NCBI RefSeq assembly: GCF_040954645.1
Contig: NC_092809.1
Span: 78,694,935 to 78,758,934, forward strand
Length of the DNA: 64,000 nucleotides
Origin: Diabrotica undecimpunctata
Taxonomy: Eukaryota > Arthropoda > Insecta > Coleoptera > Chrysomelidae
Direction: 5' to 3'
The position numbers and the translations under genes were made by a program. The notes under the pieces were generated by a model. The model saw only the letters and a program-made list of their open reading frames with translations, searched no databases and was not told the origin of the DNA. Shown in pieces: positions 33,169 to 46,560 of this stretch (its first letter is position 1; every line of letters begins with the position of its first letter).

Positions 33169-36100
33169 CATTCAGATGTATCATACAATGGAATCTCAAC
33201 GGGTACAACACCCGTTGCGAAATGTTACAAAAGTTAATTGCTCAACAAACACCATCAGTTATTTGCCTTCAAGAAACTCATTTCAAAGATTCTTACCATG
33301 CAAGGTTAAAGGGTTTTAAATGCTTTTATAAAAACAGGACCAATAGAGATAAAGCAAGTGGTGGAGTAGCAATCTATATCAACCAAATGTACGAAGCAGA
33401 ACTAATACCTTTAAATACACCCTTAGAAGCTGTTGCAATCACAATTAATAGTGATATAAAGATCTCAATATGCAACATTTATATTCCACCGAGTGAAAAT
33501 TTTTCAACTGCCGTAATTGAGGAACTACTTCAACAGATCCCATCTCCCCGTATACTCTTAGGAGATTTTAATAGTCATAGTCCCTACTAGGGATCCAAAT
33601 TTCGATCATTAAAAGGAAAAGTACTAGAACAATTACTTGACAGTAACAATATAAACATCTTGAATACAGGGGAACCCACAAGATTTAATATACAAACAGG
33701 AGAATCCTCAGTTATCGACCTAAGCATGTGCGATCCGGTCCTACAAACATCTTTAAATTGGGAAGTCCATCCCTACTTATACGGGAGTGATCACTTTCCT
33801 ATTCTTATAACCCGTCCTTTTAAAACCGCCTTAACTACTCCTCTCTCAAAATGGAAATTAGACCAGGCAAATTGGACACTTTTCTCAGACCAAATAGACC
33901 AAAAACTCCCATATCTCCCTGACCCTAGTACCTCAAATATATCTTCAACTTATCTAAAATTCTCTGAGTTAATATTAGAAGCAGGCCACAAAGCAGTCGG
34001 AAAAACCAAAACTCTAAAAACTCACACGCCAGTACCGTGGTGGAATACTAAATGTGACGAAGCCATCAAAAAATACAAGCGAGCTTTTAACAAATTCAGA
34101 CGATGTCCTACTACACAAAATCAAATAAAATATAAAAAACTGAGAGCTGAATCTCGATATCAAATTAAGCAAACTAAAAAACAAAACTGGAAATCTTTCG
34201 TGGCATCCATCAATAACTCTACTCCCCTGTCTGCATTATGGAGGAAAATTCGTCAACTATCTGGAAAACAGCAAAACGCCCAAATTAGTTTCTTAAAACA
34301 TAATAATCAATTCATTACCTCAACACAAGAAATCACAGAAATTTTTGCAGACCTTTACGAACAAAATTCCAGCACTAACAACTAACCTCCAAATTTTCTT
34401 CAATTTAAATTTAGAAATGAAAAAAAGGAGATAATGATCACGGAGAACACGGAAGACTACATGAACTCACCAATTTTACTTGAAGAAATGGACGATGCAT
34501 TGTTTGGCATAAAAAACTCTTCTCCGGGTCCAGATGATATACCAAGAATTTTTCTCCAAAAACTAAGCACAAATGCTAGAATATACCTCCTTAATGTTTT
34601 GAACCAAATGTGGATTCAGCACTACTTTCCAAAGTCTTGGTCAGAATCATATATTATCCCAATCCCTAAACCCCAAAAACCGAAAACAGATCCCCAGTCC
34701 TATAGACCAATATCCCTAACCTCGTCAACCTGTAAGCTATTTGAAAAGATTATAAACCGTCGTCTTACATGGTTTCTGGAAGATAAAAAATTGCTTATCC
34801 CGGAGCAAAACGGCTTTCGTCAAAATAGATCAACGACGGATAACCTAGTTGATCTTGAATCCGAAGTTCACGAAGCACTCATTAACAAACAACACTGTCT
34901 AGCTATTTTCTGCGATATAACAAAAGCCTACGATTGCACATGGAGATATGGTATAGTAGAAAAGCTTCACTCCTGGGGTATTAATGGACAATTCCTAAAA
35001 TTTATTCAAAATTTTCTTCAACTTAGAACATTTAAAGTACGATCAAATGGAACACTATCATCAAGTCAAATCCAGGAAAATGGAGTCCCCCAGGGATCGG
35101 TATTAAGTGTAACTTTATTTCTTGTTGCAATTAACGATATCTTGGAACAATGTCAATATCCAGTAAAAGCAAGACTATACGCAGACGATCTGGTTATCCT
35201 ACTAAGAGGAACAAATTTAGAATCCACCCAAAGAATCCTACAAAGCGCATTAAATAATCTCCAGAAATGGTCTGACAAAACAGGACTCAGTTTCTCTAAC
35301 GAAAAAACAAAATGCATGCTCTTCTCAAAAAAGCGAAAAGAGGATAATCCAATTTTAACATTGAATGGTAAAAATCTGGTCTTTGTAAAAGAAATAAAGT
35401 TCCTCGGTCTTACATTTGACAAAACATTGAATTGGAAAAGTCACATTAAAAATCTAAAAGGTATTTGCCAGCAAAGCATTAATATTTTAAAGACATTGTC
35501 GAACATCAACTGGGGCAGCGATACAGCAACTCTTCTACGAATCTTTTCATCATTAGTTCGATCAAAAATTGACTACGGCTCAGTGATATATAACTCAGCC
35601 AAAAAATCTGTTCTTAAAGAACTAGATGTAATCCAAAATACGGGACTGCGAGTCGCTTTGGGTGCCTTTCGAACAAGCCCCATACTAAGTATATGTAGTG
35701 AATCAGGGCAAACCCCTTTAGAATTTAGAAGAGATTTTTTAAGTTTGTCGTTTGCTTGTAAAGTTCTATCCTCTCTAGATAACCCAGTCTACCATAACGT
35801 TCACAGCAATCGTTTCAGCCACTACTTCTCATCTCATCCTCAATGTAATCCGCCTTTCTATGAACGAATTAACCGATTACTTCATAAATATAGCATACAA
35901 TTCTCGTCAATATACCATCCTTCCGAAAACCCTCCTCCTCCATGGACTGTAAATAAACCACCAGTAATTACTGATCTATCAAAATTTAATAAACATGAAT
36001 CCCCACCAGCCATATTAATAAACAACTTCAAAGATATTATGGATAGATTTAGCGACTACCGACAGATCTACACAGATGCATCAAAAACAACGGACGGAGT

Positions 36101-36860
36101 CGGCGCAGCCATTTTCTGTAATATTCATAATGCTAAATTTAAGTTGCATAACAACTGGACTATCTCGAACGCAGAACTATACGCAATCCTTGAAGCTCTA
36201 AAGTTCATTAACACAACGGACCAGAGAAATTATACAATCATTACTGACTCAATGAATGCTCTTTGTGACATCAAAAACATATACTCCAGCAATCCTATTC
36301 ATAAAGACATTTACAAAGAACTTCAAAATGCTGCAAAGGAAAACAAACATGTGGTATTAATCTGGGTTCCATCTCATATTGGAATACATGGTAACGAGGT
36401 TGTGGACCGTCTAGCTCACGAAGCAGCGACAAGTGATGGTCAAGTGCAATTAAATAAAATAGTGCCAAGTGATCTTAAATTGTGCTTAAAAAACATAGTT
36501 AGTTGTGCGTGGCAAAACAAATGGTCGCAGTGTTCCGAAAAACTAAGGCAAATTAAAGACAATGTTTTACAAAAACAAGCCTTTGTGTTACCGAGGAAAA
36601 AACAAGTCATCTTTTCTCGACTTCGAATTGGTCACACCCGTCATACACATCTTTACCGAATTACAAGAGACAATCCTTCATACTGCAACCAGTGTCAAAC
36701 CAACAATACAGTTAAACATATTTTAACCGAATGTCAAATTTTCCAGGAAACCAGAAGTAAACTCAACCTTCCCAGCGACATAGGCGACCTTCTTAGAGAC
36801 AATAATCATCTACACAATATTATAAAGTTTTTAACGGTTGTAGGCATAAAAGATATTTAA
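33168..36860 (+). pseudogene. LINE ORF2: endonuclease, reverse transcriptase, RNase H (two stops)
   Basis: One frame throughout, broken only by TAG at 33588 (SHSPY-stop-GSKF, where a Trp codon is expected) and TAA at 34383. Domains in order: apurinic-type endonuclease (IQWNLNG, ICLQETHF, LLGDFNSHSPY, GSDHFPI); RT (SPGPDDIPRIFLQKL, FCDITKAYD, NGVPQGSVLS, catalytic LYADDLVI near 35177-35200); RNase H (YTDASKT, NAELYAILEAL, ITDSMNAL, WVPSHIGIHGNE); and a C-terminal CCHC-like motif (CNQCQ ... HILTEC). The endonuclease nicks target DNA and the RT copies RNA from the nick. It ends at TAA 36858-36860. Confidence 0.92.
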
Positions 36861-37429
36861 ATTAATATCTAGACTGTACTTATATTACATATATCAATCT
36901 TCTTTAATGTTCTTTAATGTTAGTACGTAATTAATATTAACCTTTCTTTGTTACAATATGTATTTTCCATTGTTGTCGTCTATAACTCCAGTGGTTCGGA
37001 CGACATTAAATAAATTAATAAAAAAAAAAAAAAAAATAAATAGTTAAAATAAGTGTAAACAATCTTAACTACATACATCGTCGCCACTGTCCAGGTGATG
37101 GGTTTATCACAGATATCAAAGGTTATATTTTAATTCAATGTTCTATTTACGTATCTTCAATATTAAAAAAGTAGAAAAATACATGTTTATGCTTTTATTT
37201 TTTTTAATCTATTCTATTTTCTTTCTAGAGTTCCGTCTTTTTTGAACGACCTGTGTTCTTTTTTCAATTGGGCACTTGTCCAAAGCTATGACAAATACTC
37301 CTCTGCTATTTTACATTAATATGACATTCATTATTTTCTCTAAACACTCTGTCCTCTACTATTCTACATTAATATGACTAATTTATTTTATCTTTCTTGC
37401 AACTATTTTAATGTTTATCCTGTGTATCT

Positions 37430-38400
37430 TCTTCTTCTTCTACTTTTTCTTTTTATATAGACATAACTCTGTCTGTTTTTCAATGTGCCTCCAGTAAGTT
37501 GCCTTTCCATCGTTTTCGTGGTCGTCCTACTGATCGTCTTCCTATGGGTTAACCGTCTCTTGCCGTCTTTATTGTTTTATTTGTTGTCATTCGGCATATA
37601 CGATCGTTTCATTCTACTCTTCTATTTCTTAACCAGTTCTTGATGTTCTTCACCTTGCATCTACGTCGTATATCTGTACTTCTAGCTCTATCCCATAGTG
37701 TCTTACCATCAATTTTTCCAAGTGTTTTCATCTCTGCTGTGTCATATCCTTTTTATCCTCTCTGTGTCAGATCTTGTTTTTGCCGCGTATGTCATTATTC
37801 GTCTGATGACTGTTTTGTAAATTCTGCTTTTCGTTTCTTTTCCGATATTTTTAGTTCCTCATAATGTTTCATTTAGGCAGCCTGTGGCTCTGTTTGCTCT
37901 ATTCACTGGGTCTTGCACTTTAGTTTCGAGCTTTCCGTAGCTAGATAATGTGATGCCTAGATATTTAAGTCCTAACACTTGTTCTATTATAATGACCTTC
38001 CAGCTCCAATTAACATCTTAGTAAATTTGCTGTTGTAACCATGCATTTTGTCTCTTTTGGGGAAATTAACATGTTAAATTTTCTGGCGGTTATATGAAAT
38101 TGGTGCAGCATACGTTGTAAATCATTTTTACTTTGAAAGAGTAGTATTGCGTCATCTGTACAGCAGATTATTTTTAGTTCTTATTTTTTATTATTTCATC
38201 CATAATCAGGTTGAATAATAGAGGACTCAGGTAATATCCCTGTTTTATTCCATTGTCACCTTCAATAGGGTCGGTTAGTTCTTCTTCTACTTTTACTTTT
38301 ATTGTGTTGTTTTGGTATATATTTTCGATTGTTTTGATTTTTCCTAGAGGTATCTCTCTTGCGTACAATAAGGGGATAACGTTTTTTTAATTTGTGTATC
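37430..38400 (-). pseudogene. Decayed RTE-like LINE reverse transcriptase, 3' half
   Basis: The minus strand shows GIKQGYYLSPLLFNLIMDEII near 38190-38260, matching RT block 5 (GVxQGCxLSPLLFNL), then, in drifting frames, a possible active-site region and a C-terminal region toward 37430. Many stops. The terminal part resembles other LINE fragments here in style, but I could not show it is the same family. Confidence 0.7.
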
Positions 38401-38652
38401 TTCTGTATATCATTATTTCTTTTGTGTATTAAAAATTAAATTTTGGTTATTATTGCTTAATATTCTCTTAACGTGTGTATTAATTGTCTTGTTATATGTG
38501 TATCAAGATATGTGTGTCATAATAGATTGTAATGCATATTTCATTTAATGTAATTAAAGTGCTTTTTGCGTTTGCCAATTACTTTCTCACTTCCTCAGCG
38601 ATAGGTCTTTTTTTCCTCATCAATAACCTTATCCTCGCTCGATACAGCTATT

Positions 38653-38656
38653 TTAA
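38653..38656. repeat. TTAA target site of piggyBac-1 (left)
   Basis: TTAA precedes the inverted terminus CCCTCTATAGCCCCG. The right side reads CTAA at 41054-41057, so one copy is mutated or the right edge is slightly misplaced. Confidence 0.6.
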
Positions 38657-41053
38657 CCCTCTATAGCCCCGTGTGTACTCAAGGCAACAAAAGAGTTTTT
38701 GATGCAGAAAACTTTTTTAAAACAATTTCCGACTCTAGTATGCCCTCTGTTAATTTCAGGCAACATTTGGTTATACATTTTAATACACTTTGTGAACCTA
38801 TGATGAAACCTATATGGAAATGTTTAACAATATGTCAAATGGACATGACTGCCTTATTAGTTTGTATTTTCGATCGTGATTTATTGTTATAAATTGTGTA
38901 CAATTTATATAAAAATACATACAGGGGCATTATATCAGCATTTAGATATTGATTACCGTTGACATTTGTTTATTTTATTGTGTTGTTTCAGTACTGTGAT
39001 AAAAAACAGGTATGTTGCTTTGAATCCACGCTGGACCATATTATTTTAAATTATTTCTTTAAGATGGATACAAAAACGTTCTACGGGAAAAGCAGTAAAT
39101 ATCCGAGGAATACAAAGACTCTGACTTCGATAGTGATAATAAGAAAGTGATAATGAATTTTCCAGGTACTCAGATATCAATCGATCCAGGATCAAATAAA
39201 ATGGAAAATGAAGACGATTTATACGAAGCAAATTTAGACCAGGATACCAATTTAAATTTAGACCAAGATGAAGATGAGGGCGATACCGATAAAACAGAAA
39301 AACACACTGAACAAAATGTGCTCAAAAGGTCAAAAATGATCGTAAAAAACATTCAGTGGAAGAGTGGTTCCCGAACAGTATTTCCAATTCCAGAATGGAA
39401 AGGTAATTTACCAACATGCAAATTATTAGAACCGGAATCCCCTCTACATTATTTTAAAAAGATGATATCTACCAATATGCTGGAAAACATAATAGAACAA
39501 AGTAATTTGTATGCACTGCAAAAGAATATAAATAAACCATTGAATATGACACTAGCAGAATTAAACCAATTTATTGGATCTGTTCTACTGATGTCAATAT
39601 ATGGCATGCCAAGGACAAGATCATTTTGGCAGAAGGAAACACGTGTTGCTCAAATAGTCGATACTATATCTAGGAATCGCTGGGAAGAAATAAAAACTAA
39701 AATGCATTTCAATAATAACGAAAATATGGTCAACAATAATGATAAGTTATACAAAATTAGACCGTTCATCAACGGTTTATTTTAAAATTTTCAAAGTATT
39801 CCAATTAGTGAAAAATTGTGTATTGATGAACAAATGATACCATTCAAAGAGGCACATTCTTTAAAACAATATATGAAGAACAAACCCAAAAAATGGGGAT
39901 ACAAGGCATTTGTTTTGTGTGATAGCAATGGTATTGTTTATAACTGGGAATTATATACAGGAACTGTTAAACATCCTCTTCATTTACCTAATGTAGACAC
40001 CAGCGGTAATGTAGTAATAAGAATGTGTGAGATAGTCAAACCAAACAAATACTATAAAGTATATTTTGACAACTGGTTCAATAGCATTCAGTTGCAGATT
40101 GAAATGGAAAAACGTGGACTGCAATGTTTGGGAACTGTTCTTCCAAACATATTGCCTTATTGCCATTTTTCTGATGACAAGAATATGAAGAAACAGGGCA
40201 GAGGTACTGTAGAAGAAAAGCACGCTACAGTAGATGGCATAAGACAAACAGCGTTAAAGTGGTACGATAATAAACCGGTTCATTTGCTTAGTACATTTGT
40301 TGGTTCTGAGCCTACTTCGTTAGTCAAGAGGTGGGATAAGAAACAAAAATCAAGAATTATTGTATGCTGTCCAAATTCAGTGCAATTTTATAATACATTT
40401 ATTGGAGGTGTCGATCTTATGGATTCACTAATTGCTCTTTATCGAACAGACATAAGATCTAAAAAGTGGTATCTAAAAATATTTTTTCACCTTCTGGATT
40501 TAGCTGTTATTAACAGCTGGTTGTTGCATCGTCGTGATTGCGATTACTTTGAAATTAAAAAGAAAAACCAGTTGCCTTTGTTACAGTTTAAGTCCCACTT
40601 ATGTAGCGTACTGTTAGTAAGAACTGACCAGATCAAAAACAAAGGACGTCCCAGGCTCAGTGAAATTGAGAACGAAATTGTAAAAAAACAGAGGAGAGGA
40701 TCTACTGCTATTGTACTACCAAAGGAAGTTAGGCTTGACCAAAGGCCAGTAATTTCTGAAAAAAAGGGAAGATGCAAAAAACCAGGATGCTGTAATACTT
40801 CTAAAGTAATGTGCGATAAATGTAAAGTTGCTTTGTGTTTTACAACTACAAATATTTGTTTTTTTGAATGGCATAATAAATAAGTATATAACTTGTTTCG
40901 TTAGTTTTTGCTAAACACTCCCAAAACTCTTCCCAAACGAAATTTAAAAAATCTAAAAAAATTACTAGTTGTTGTAAATGGATATTTGAGCACATATACA
41001 AATTAAAACATTTTATAAACAAATAAGTTTACAAAAAAGTCGGGCAATAGAGG
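38657..41053 (+). mobile_element. piggyBac element 1
   Basis: About 2.4 kb with a piggyBac transposase. The left end CCCTCTATAGCCCCG resembles the reverse complement of the right end CGGGCAATAGAGG, a short inverted repeat as expected for the superfamily. TTAA is present on the left. Boundaries are moderately sure; the transposase is certain. Confidence 0.75.
39064..40883 (+). pseudogene. piggyBac-1 transposase (one frameshift, one stop)
   Basis: The probable original ATG is 39064 (MDTKTFYGKSSKY). A one-base shift near 39100 moves into the frame SEEYKDSDFDSDNKK, which has an acidic N-terminus. The frame is open to TAA at 39783 and resumes unchanged to 40883. The catalytic core is DDE_Tnp_1_7-like: LCIDEQMIPFKE, VYFDNWFNS and FIGGVDLMDS carry the three aspartates. 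The C-terminus has a cysteine-rich domain (CKKPGC, CDKCKVALC) that in piggyBac binds the terminal repeats. Only two lesions, so it is relatively young. It excises and inserts DNA at TTAA. Confidence 0.9.
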
Positions 41054-41057
41054 CTAA

Positions 41058-41940
41058 GATTTTTATATTTCACTATATGCTCTATGAGTTGGTTTTCAAT
41101 TCAAATTTGCACCTATGACGAAATTTATAATATCTAAGATCTGGTACTATCATATGAAACTGGAATAAAACACTTGTTAGATAATAATTATTTGTTTTGA
41201 GTACATTTTTTTAAACCTAGTATAAAAAAATAAATATTTGTCTGTCAACAAATTTCTATATAAAAGTACGAGGCACTATTATTCTCATGCTGTGAGCTTT
41301 GCTGCTCTGTTACTTTTATAACGCTTAAGCTATTTTTAATTTATTGTAAATATTTTTGAGGTGTGTTTCCTTAAATGATCATTTTTAAGGTTAGTACGTT
41401 TGATTAAATGAAATTGACATTAATTTGATAGTTTCCATTTTATTAGTGTTGATGGTATATGACTAGCATCTGTTGGTACTATAATATATCAATTTCAACA
41501 TGTGGAAGTGAGAGCACTCTCTTGTTAGTAATTTCAGTGTAAATTTTGACGAAACCAGAAATAACCCATAATATTCTTTCCATGTGATCTTAGTATTTCC
41601 GTTGATTAAATAGTATAGGGTATCCAATATTTCAATCATCGGTATGTCAGAGTGATTTTTATGAATTTTTATATATATTTGCAAAATGAAAAAGAAAGTT
41701 CAGTACAGGCAGTTAAACAGCTGATCTGTCAATTTAGAAGTAAGAGCAAGTACCAACTTGCTGAAAAGTATACCCATACACAAAAGGAATAATAAAATGT
41801 ACTGCACAAACTATAGCGCTATAAGCTATATCTCTATTAATAATTAGGATATACAGTATTTTTTCTAATACACCTGGAACGATTGAGTAAATAGGTGAAC
41901 TATAAAGTAGGTGAATATTGGTGTGGAATAAGAAAAACTT
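41058..41940. other. No recognised gene
   Basis: AT-rich flank of piggyBac-1. No motif or paired repeat seen. Confidence 0.45.
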
Positions 41941-41944
41941 AATA

Positions 41945-42155
41945 AATCGTTGATCACTTTGATCGTTGAATTATTCACTATTAGGCAGTTAATGAGAAAT
42001 GTTGGGAATACAAAAAAAACATTAAACTAGTTATTTATAGATTTTAAACAAACACTGATATAATCATAAGAATAAAACTATGAAATACCATTACAGAAAA
42101 GAAAACTGTCGACTTATTTTCAAATGTACATTGATTTCAAACAGGAAGATTCCAT
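41945..42155. repeat. Direct repeat A, copy 1
   Basis: This sequence, including AATGTTGGGAATA followed by an A run and CTAGTTATTTATAGATTTT, recurs at 42770-42992 with indels. Both copies end with a stretch reading CAAACAGGAAGAT, part of an RT block, so they are pieces of a dead LINE. Confidence 0.75.
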
Positions 42156-42769
42156 TCCAAACTCTATTTAAAAAGTAAAATCAATAAACAGATAATTATA
42201 TACATAAAGATTATACAAATCGCAAATATTGGAAAACCTAAATATGCGTGGTCAAAATATTAAAAATCAAAGTGCTTTAAAAAGTGAATGAACTCGCCTA
42301 ACAGCTGTTTTGAAACCAATATATTATGAAACGAATTTGGGATATTATATTACACAAACTAAACCGCTTGTCTACAAAAAAATCAAGAAAATATGACACG
42401 ACAGGAAAGACTAATGACTTTATAGCTAATTGCCACATAAATATCAATGTAAAGCAAAAATACTTATTTAGATAAACATATAATGTTTCACTAAACGGTA
42501 ACGGAAAATGTTACAAATAAAGGTTAAAACATGCTTTTCAATTCGCGGTAAAAGATTTAATAAAGTTCAGCACACAGTATAAATTGGTAACAAAATTCAT
42601 ATACCAGTAAACGGTACTCGATACAGCAGCAAAGTAATTTTTGCAACAAATATGTAGGTTGTACTTTACCCCATTGGAATCATAGTACCCGCTATGGAAA
42701 ATGGTGTCTTCTTTGACATCCAGCAACCACAAATGTGAAATTAGGAAAGATTAATGTGAAATTAGGAAA

Positions 42770-43075
42770 ATTCAATGAACCGTTGATCAAATATTCACTA
42801 TTATATACTTAATGAAAAATGTTGGGAATAAAAAAAAAACATTAAGCTAGTTATTTATAGATTTTCAACAAACATATGAAATAATTATAAGATTGTAACT
42901 AAAATGCTATGGAAGAACTAGGCATACATAAGAAAAGTAACTGCCAACTTACTTTCAAATGTCCAGTGACCTCAAACAGGAAGATGCCCTGTCTCCAATC
43001 GCGTTTACCATCGTTTTGGAGAGCATCTCCCGGAAAGCAAATACAGAAAATCTCACAGTTTAATAATTAAGGTCC
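42770..43075 (+). pseudogene. Direct repeat A, copy 2, running into a LINE RT fragment
   Basis: The repeat ends in a translation LKQEDALSPIAFTIVLESI at about 42970-43028, matching the RT block GLRQGDALSPLLFN of RTE- or CR1-like LINEs, followed by SRKANTENL. Nothing else of the element is readable. Confidence 0.65.
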
Positions 43076-43900
43076 TCATATTATACGGACCTTCGACGAT
43101 GAGTTTAATACAGTAGCGAAAATAATTATTGGTAAGCAAAAAACATTAGTACATTAAATAGAAAAAAGCGCAAAAAGGGTCCTCCAAATCAACGATAATA
43201 AAAAAATATATGGCTATCACTTTGAAATGTTTCATCGGTCTAAATATTTGGAATTTAAAAGCACTTTCAACAAAAACACTACAAAAGAGAATAACAACAG
43301 AATACAAGCTGGCAATTGCTACGTTTTAAGCAAAAAAATTAAATCCAAAAATACATCCCGCAGTAAGAAAAATAAGAATCTACGTACGTAAGTAAAACAC
43401 AAACAATGAAAAAATAAAATAAGAGCCGATTGAGCGTAGTAGAAAGAAATATATAATTATGTTATGAATAAGATCACAAATCAAGACAAAGTGCAAAACA
43501 ATAACTTTAGCGTTGAGATTTAATTTCTTGTACGACGGTGCAATTTTTATATACCTGTTTGACCTTAGCATTAGTTCCCGGTCGCAAAACATTTCTGAGG
43601 GCTTTTCTAGCAATCCTGATCTCAGTAATACCTGAGTTTTACTTACATTATTTTATATATCCTGATTTTAGTAGTTCGCATTACACTTCTGGATTTAAAA
43701 GTGTTATGAGGTGATACATATATCAGTTTGCTACCTGAATTTTCCCTTTTTTCTCTTATGTGACAACGTTATCTGCGATATCTAAAACGCCCCAATTTTT
43801 CAAAATTTTATGGGTCTATTGTTACGTTATATGCTCTATTCTACATCATCTCTTTTGTCTGTTAATAAATATTTATTTGGTTTTATCGTTACTATTATAC
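43076..43900. other. No recognised gene
   Basis: AT-rich sequence, no supported feature. Confidence 0.45.
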
Positions 43901-43904
43901 CGTT

Positions 43905-44230
43905 TTTTTTGCTGGTAATAGCATTATTCTATAGTATTCTAATATTTATTCTATGGATTAAATTCGGATAGCGGATAGTGATATTCTTTACTTTCTCGGA
44001 GAAATTATAGTGTAACACACAAAAACCGTATTAAATTGCCAAAAACTTCCTTGCATATTCTATTTATTTATGAGGGGCAGCAGCAATATCAGTACCTACC
44101 ATAATAATGCATATAGTCCTGGACTGGCTAATCGTTGGATAATAGGAAACATGGATGTAGCAGTTTTAATGGTTTGGTGACTGCTTACTGATATCGGGGA
44201 GCAGAGATATCAGTACCAAGTTAATGACTA
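43905..44230. repeat. Direct repeat B, copy 1 (about 325 bp)
   Basis: Shares long blocks with 46235-46560, for example CTTTCTCGGAGAAAT, CAGCAGCAATATCAGTACC, TAGTCCTGGACTGGCTAATC and GATATCAGTACCAAGTTA. Within each copy a short element (GCAGCARTATCAGTACC) occurs twice. Confidence 0.85.
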
Positions 44231-44699
44231 TGGGAGATGCGGATACATTTTCTGATAATTTAGTTCCTCCCTTTTTTTTTTTCAAAATTTACTATAGAAG
44301 TCTCAAGTACAGGTCTCATGTAATTGTGGAAGATGCATAAGGTATTTAGACATCGTTTTTTGTAAATTGAATGTTTTAGATTTTCAGATGTATAAACTTA
44401 ATGTGAATTAATTTGGACTCATTTAGTTTAGGATCTAATAGGTATACTATTTGTAGGTTAAACTCCCATGCTATACTTTAGCAAAGGCCTAAGCAATGTC
44501 AAAAAAGACTAGCACAATTTTTTTTTTCTAAAACGTATTTCTCAACAAGTTTCTCACTTAGTTATATCGATAATTCTGTATATTCAATTAATCATGGGAT
44601 ACTTTTTATCTCTGAATAAAAATTATCGGTTTGGAATCAGCTCCTTTTTTTATTATTGGTTTCATTAACTTATATAAATAAATACAACCTGATTTAAAG

Positions 44700-45700
44700 T
44701 AAAGCTGAAGTTGGTTTTTAAATGCACACTTTAATACTCTGTTTTTGTTAGCCTTATTTTTAGACCGTTTTCTTAAGCGCCCATCTCCATTGTCTCAATC
44801 ATTAATTCAATTATCTCTCCTTATCTCTTACTAACACCACATCGTTAGCATACATCAGGCACCAAGGGATATCTCCTTGACATGTTTTCGTTAATTTTTC
44901 CAACACTAATTAGAAGAGATAAGGGATTAGCACTGACCCCTGATGCAATACTATTTTCAAATGAAATTTATCAGTCTTACCCTCACTTGTTCTAACATTA
45001 GTTTTCCATTACTTGCCTTATGATAAAAATTGCATCCGTTGTTGATTTGCCTTGCATGAATTTAAACTGAATATTTCTGTTTCTTCCTGTATCCTACTAT
45101 CAATTATTCTCTCCCATAGTTTCATGGTGTGACAGAGTAGTTTTAGGGCTCTATAGTTTGTACAGAGTTTACCATCTACTTTGTTTTTGTATACAGGTAC
45201 TAAAATGCTACTTCTCCATTCATCCGGTATTCGCCTTACTTTCAAAATTGGCTAACGTTCTGTTAGCCAACTTGTTCCTGATTTTCCTAATGCTGATCAT
45301 ATATATCCAGGGATGCCATCAGGACCTATGCCTTTTCTTTTTTCATCTTATGTAACTCTTGAATTACTTCCGCGGTCGTCATTTTCGGCACCATTGCTAT
45401 TACTGTCTCTGTTGCCTCTATAGATGCTTTCTCAAACTCTTCTTTTAATTGGTCGTTAAAGAACTCCTTCCAGCGATTTTTTACATCCTTTCCTTGCATA
45501 AATAGTTTAATGTATTTATCTCGTATACATTTAATCTGATTAAAATCTTTGGTTTTCTTTGCTCCACTTTTAGCAATTTTGTATATGTTTTTTTCTTAGT
45601 ACTCAGTTCATTGTACAGCTTCTCATACGTTGCTATCATAGATTGTGCTACCGCTACTTTTGCTTCCTCTTTATCTATTTGATACTTTTGATAATCTTAG
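44700..45700 (-). pseudogene. RTE-like LINE relic between the direct repeats B
   Basis: On the minus strand, several RT regions are recognisable in broken frames: a WRxFFNDQL-like pre-RT segment near 45460, then MKVRRIPDEWRSSILVPVYKNK at about 45180-45245, LLCHTMKLWERIIDSR near 45100-45150, and a YANDVVLV-like active-site remnant near 44850. The order fits one ORF2 of RTE type, heavily mutated. The direct repeats B lie either side, perhaps part of the element or its target. Confidence 0.75.
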
Positions 45701-46234
45701 TCTGATATTTTTTCTTGTCCCTCCTTATATAATCTTCTCTTGTCTTTTATATTGTCTTAAACATTGTCTGACTATCTATATTTACCAATTTTTAAGTCAA
45801 TTTCCTAAGATGTTTTCAAGTATTTTAGTTACACTCTCTTTAATAATTTTTGACACATTTCTCCAAATTTCATTATGACCTTTTTCCATATTCCAACACA
45901 TTCTTTTTTTATTTCTGTTCTAAATTGAACTACTTTGTCGCTTGTTAACGTCAATTAATTGTTATTGTGACTCTCCTCGATATTTTGGTTTTATTTCATA
46001 TTTTACTTGTATATCTAGTACCAGCACTTTATGCTGTTGGCTTACAAGATAGAGTTTCACTAATTATTACTTTAGAGTCTTTACATAAGGGATTGGCTTA
46101 CGATCCATATTTGGAATTGATTTTGTCTGCTTTTGAATTGGATAAGCTGGCTTTCTCTTTTCTAAAAGCATGTACTAACAGTGTACTAGTTATGGCCACT
46201 GTTAGTACATGCTACTGCTAATTCCAGCATATTA

Positions 46235-46560
46235 TCTGCCATATTATTTGCTGCCAATAGCATTCTTCTATAGCATTCTAATATTTCATCTATAGATTAA
46301 ATCCGTATAGCAAATAGATATTTTTCACTTTCTCGGAGAAATAATATTCTAACATACAAAATCCTTTTAAATTGCCAAAACCTTCCTTGCATATTTCATT
46401 CACTTATAAGGGACAGCAGCAATATCAGTACCATAATAAGGAGTATAGTCCTGGACTGGCTAATCGTTGAATAATAGGAAGCATGAGTGTAGCAGTTTTA
46501 ATGTTTTCGGGACTGCTACCTGGTATCGGGGAGCATTGATATCAGTACCAAGTTATTGCA
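46235..46560. repeat. Direct repeat B, copy 2
   Basis: Same orientation as 43905-44230, about 2.3 kb away, roughly 80-85% similar by eye. No TIRs or coding frame are visible in either copy. Confidence 0.85.

Larger units (their letters stand above)
31538..37036 (+). mobile_element. Nearly full-length I-type non-LTR retrotransposon
   Basis: About 5.5 kb with a 5' untranslated region, ORF1, ORF2 (endonuclease, RT, RNase H) and a terminal poly-A run at 37020-37036. AAATAAATAGTT occurs just before (31526-31537) and just after the poly-A (37034-37045), a likely target duplication whose exact edge is blurred by the A run. RNase H in ORF2 points to the I superfamily. ORF1 is open and ORF2 has two point stops, so the copy is young but not autonomous as it stands. 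Confidence 0.9.
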
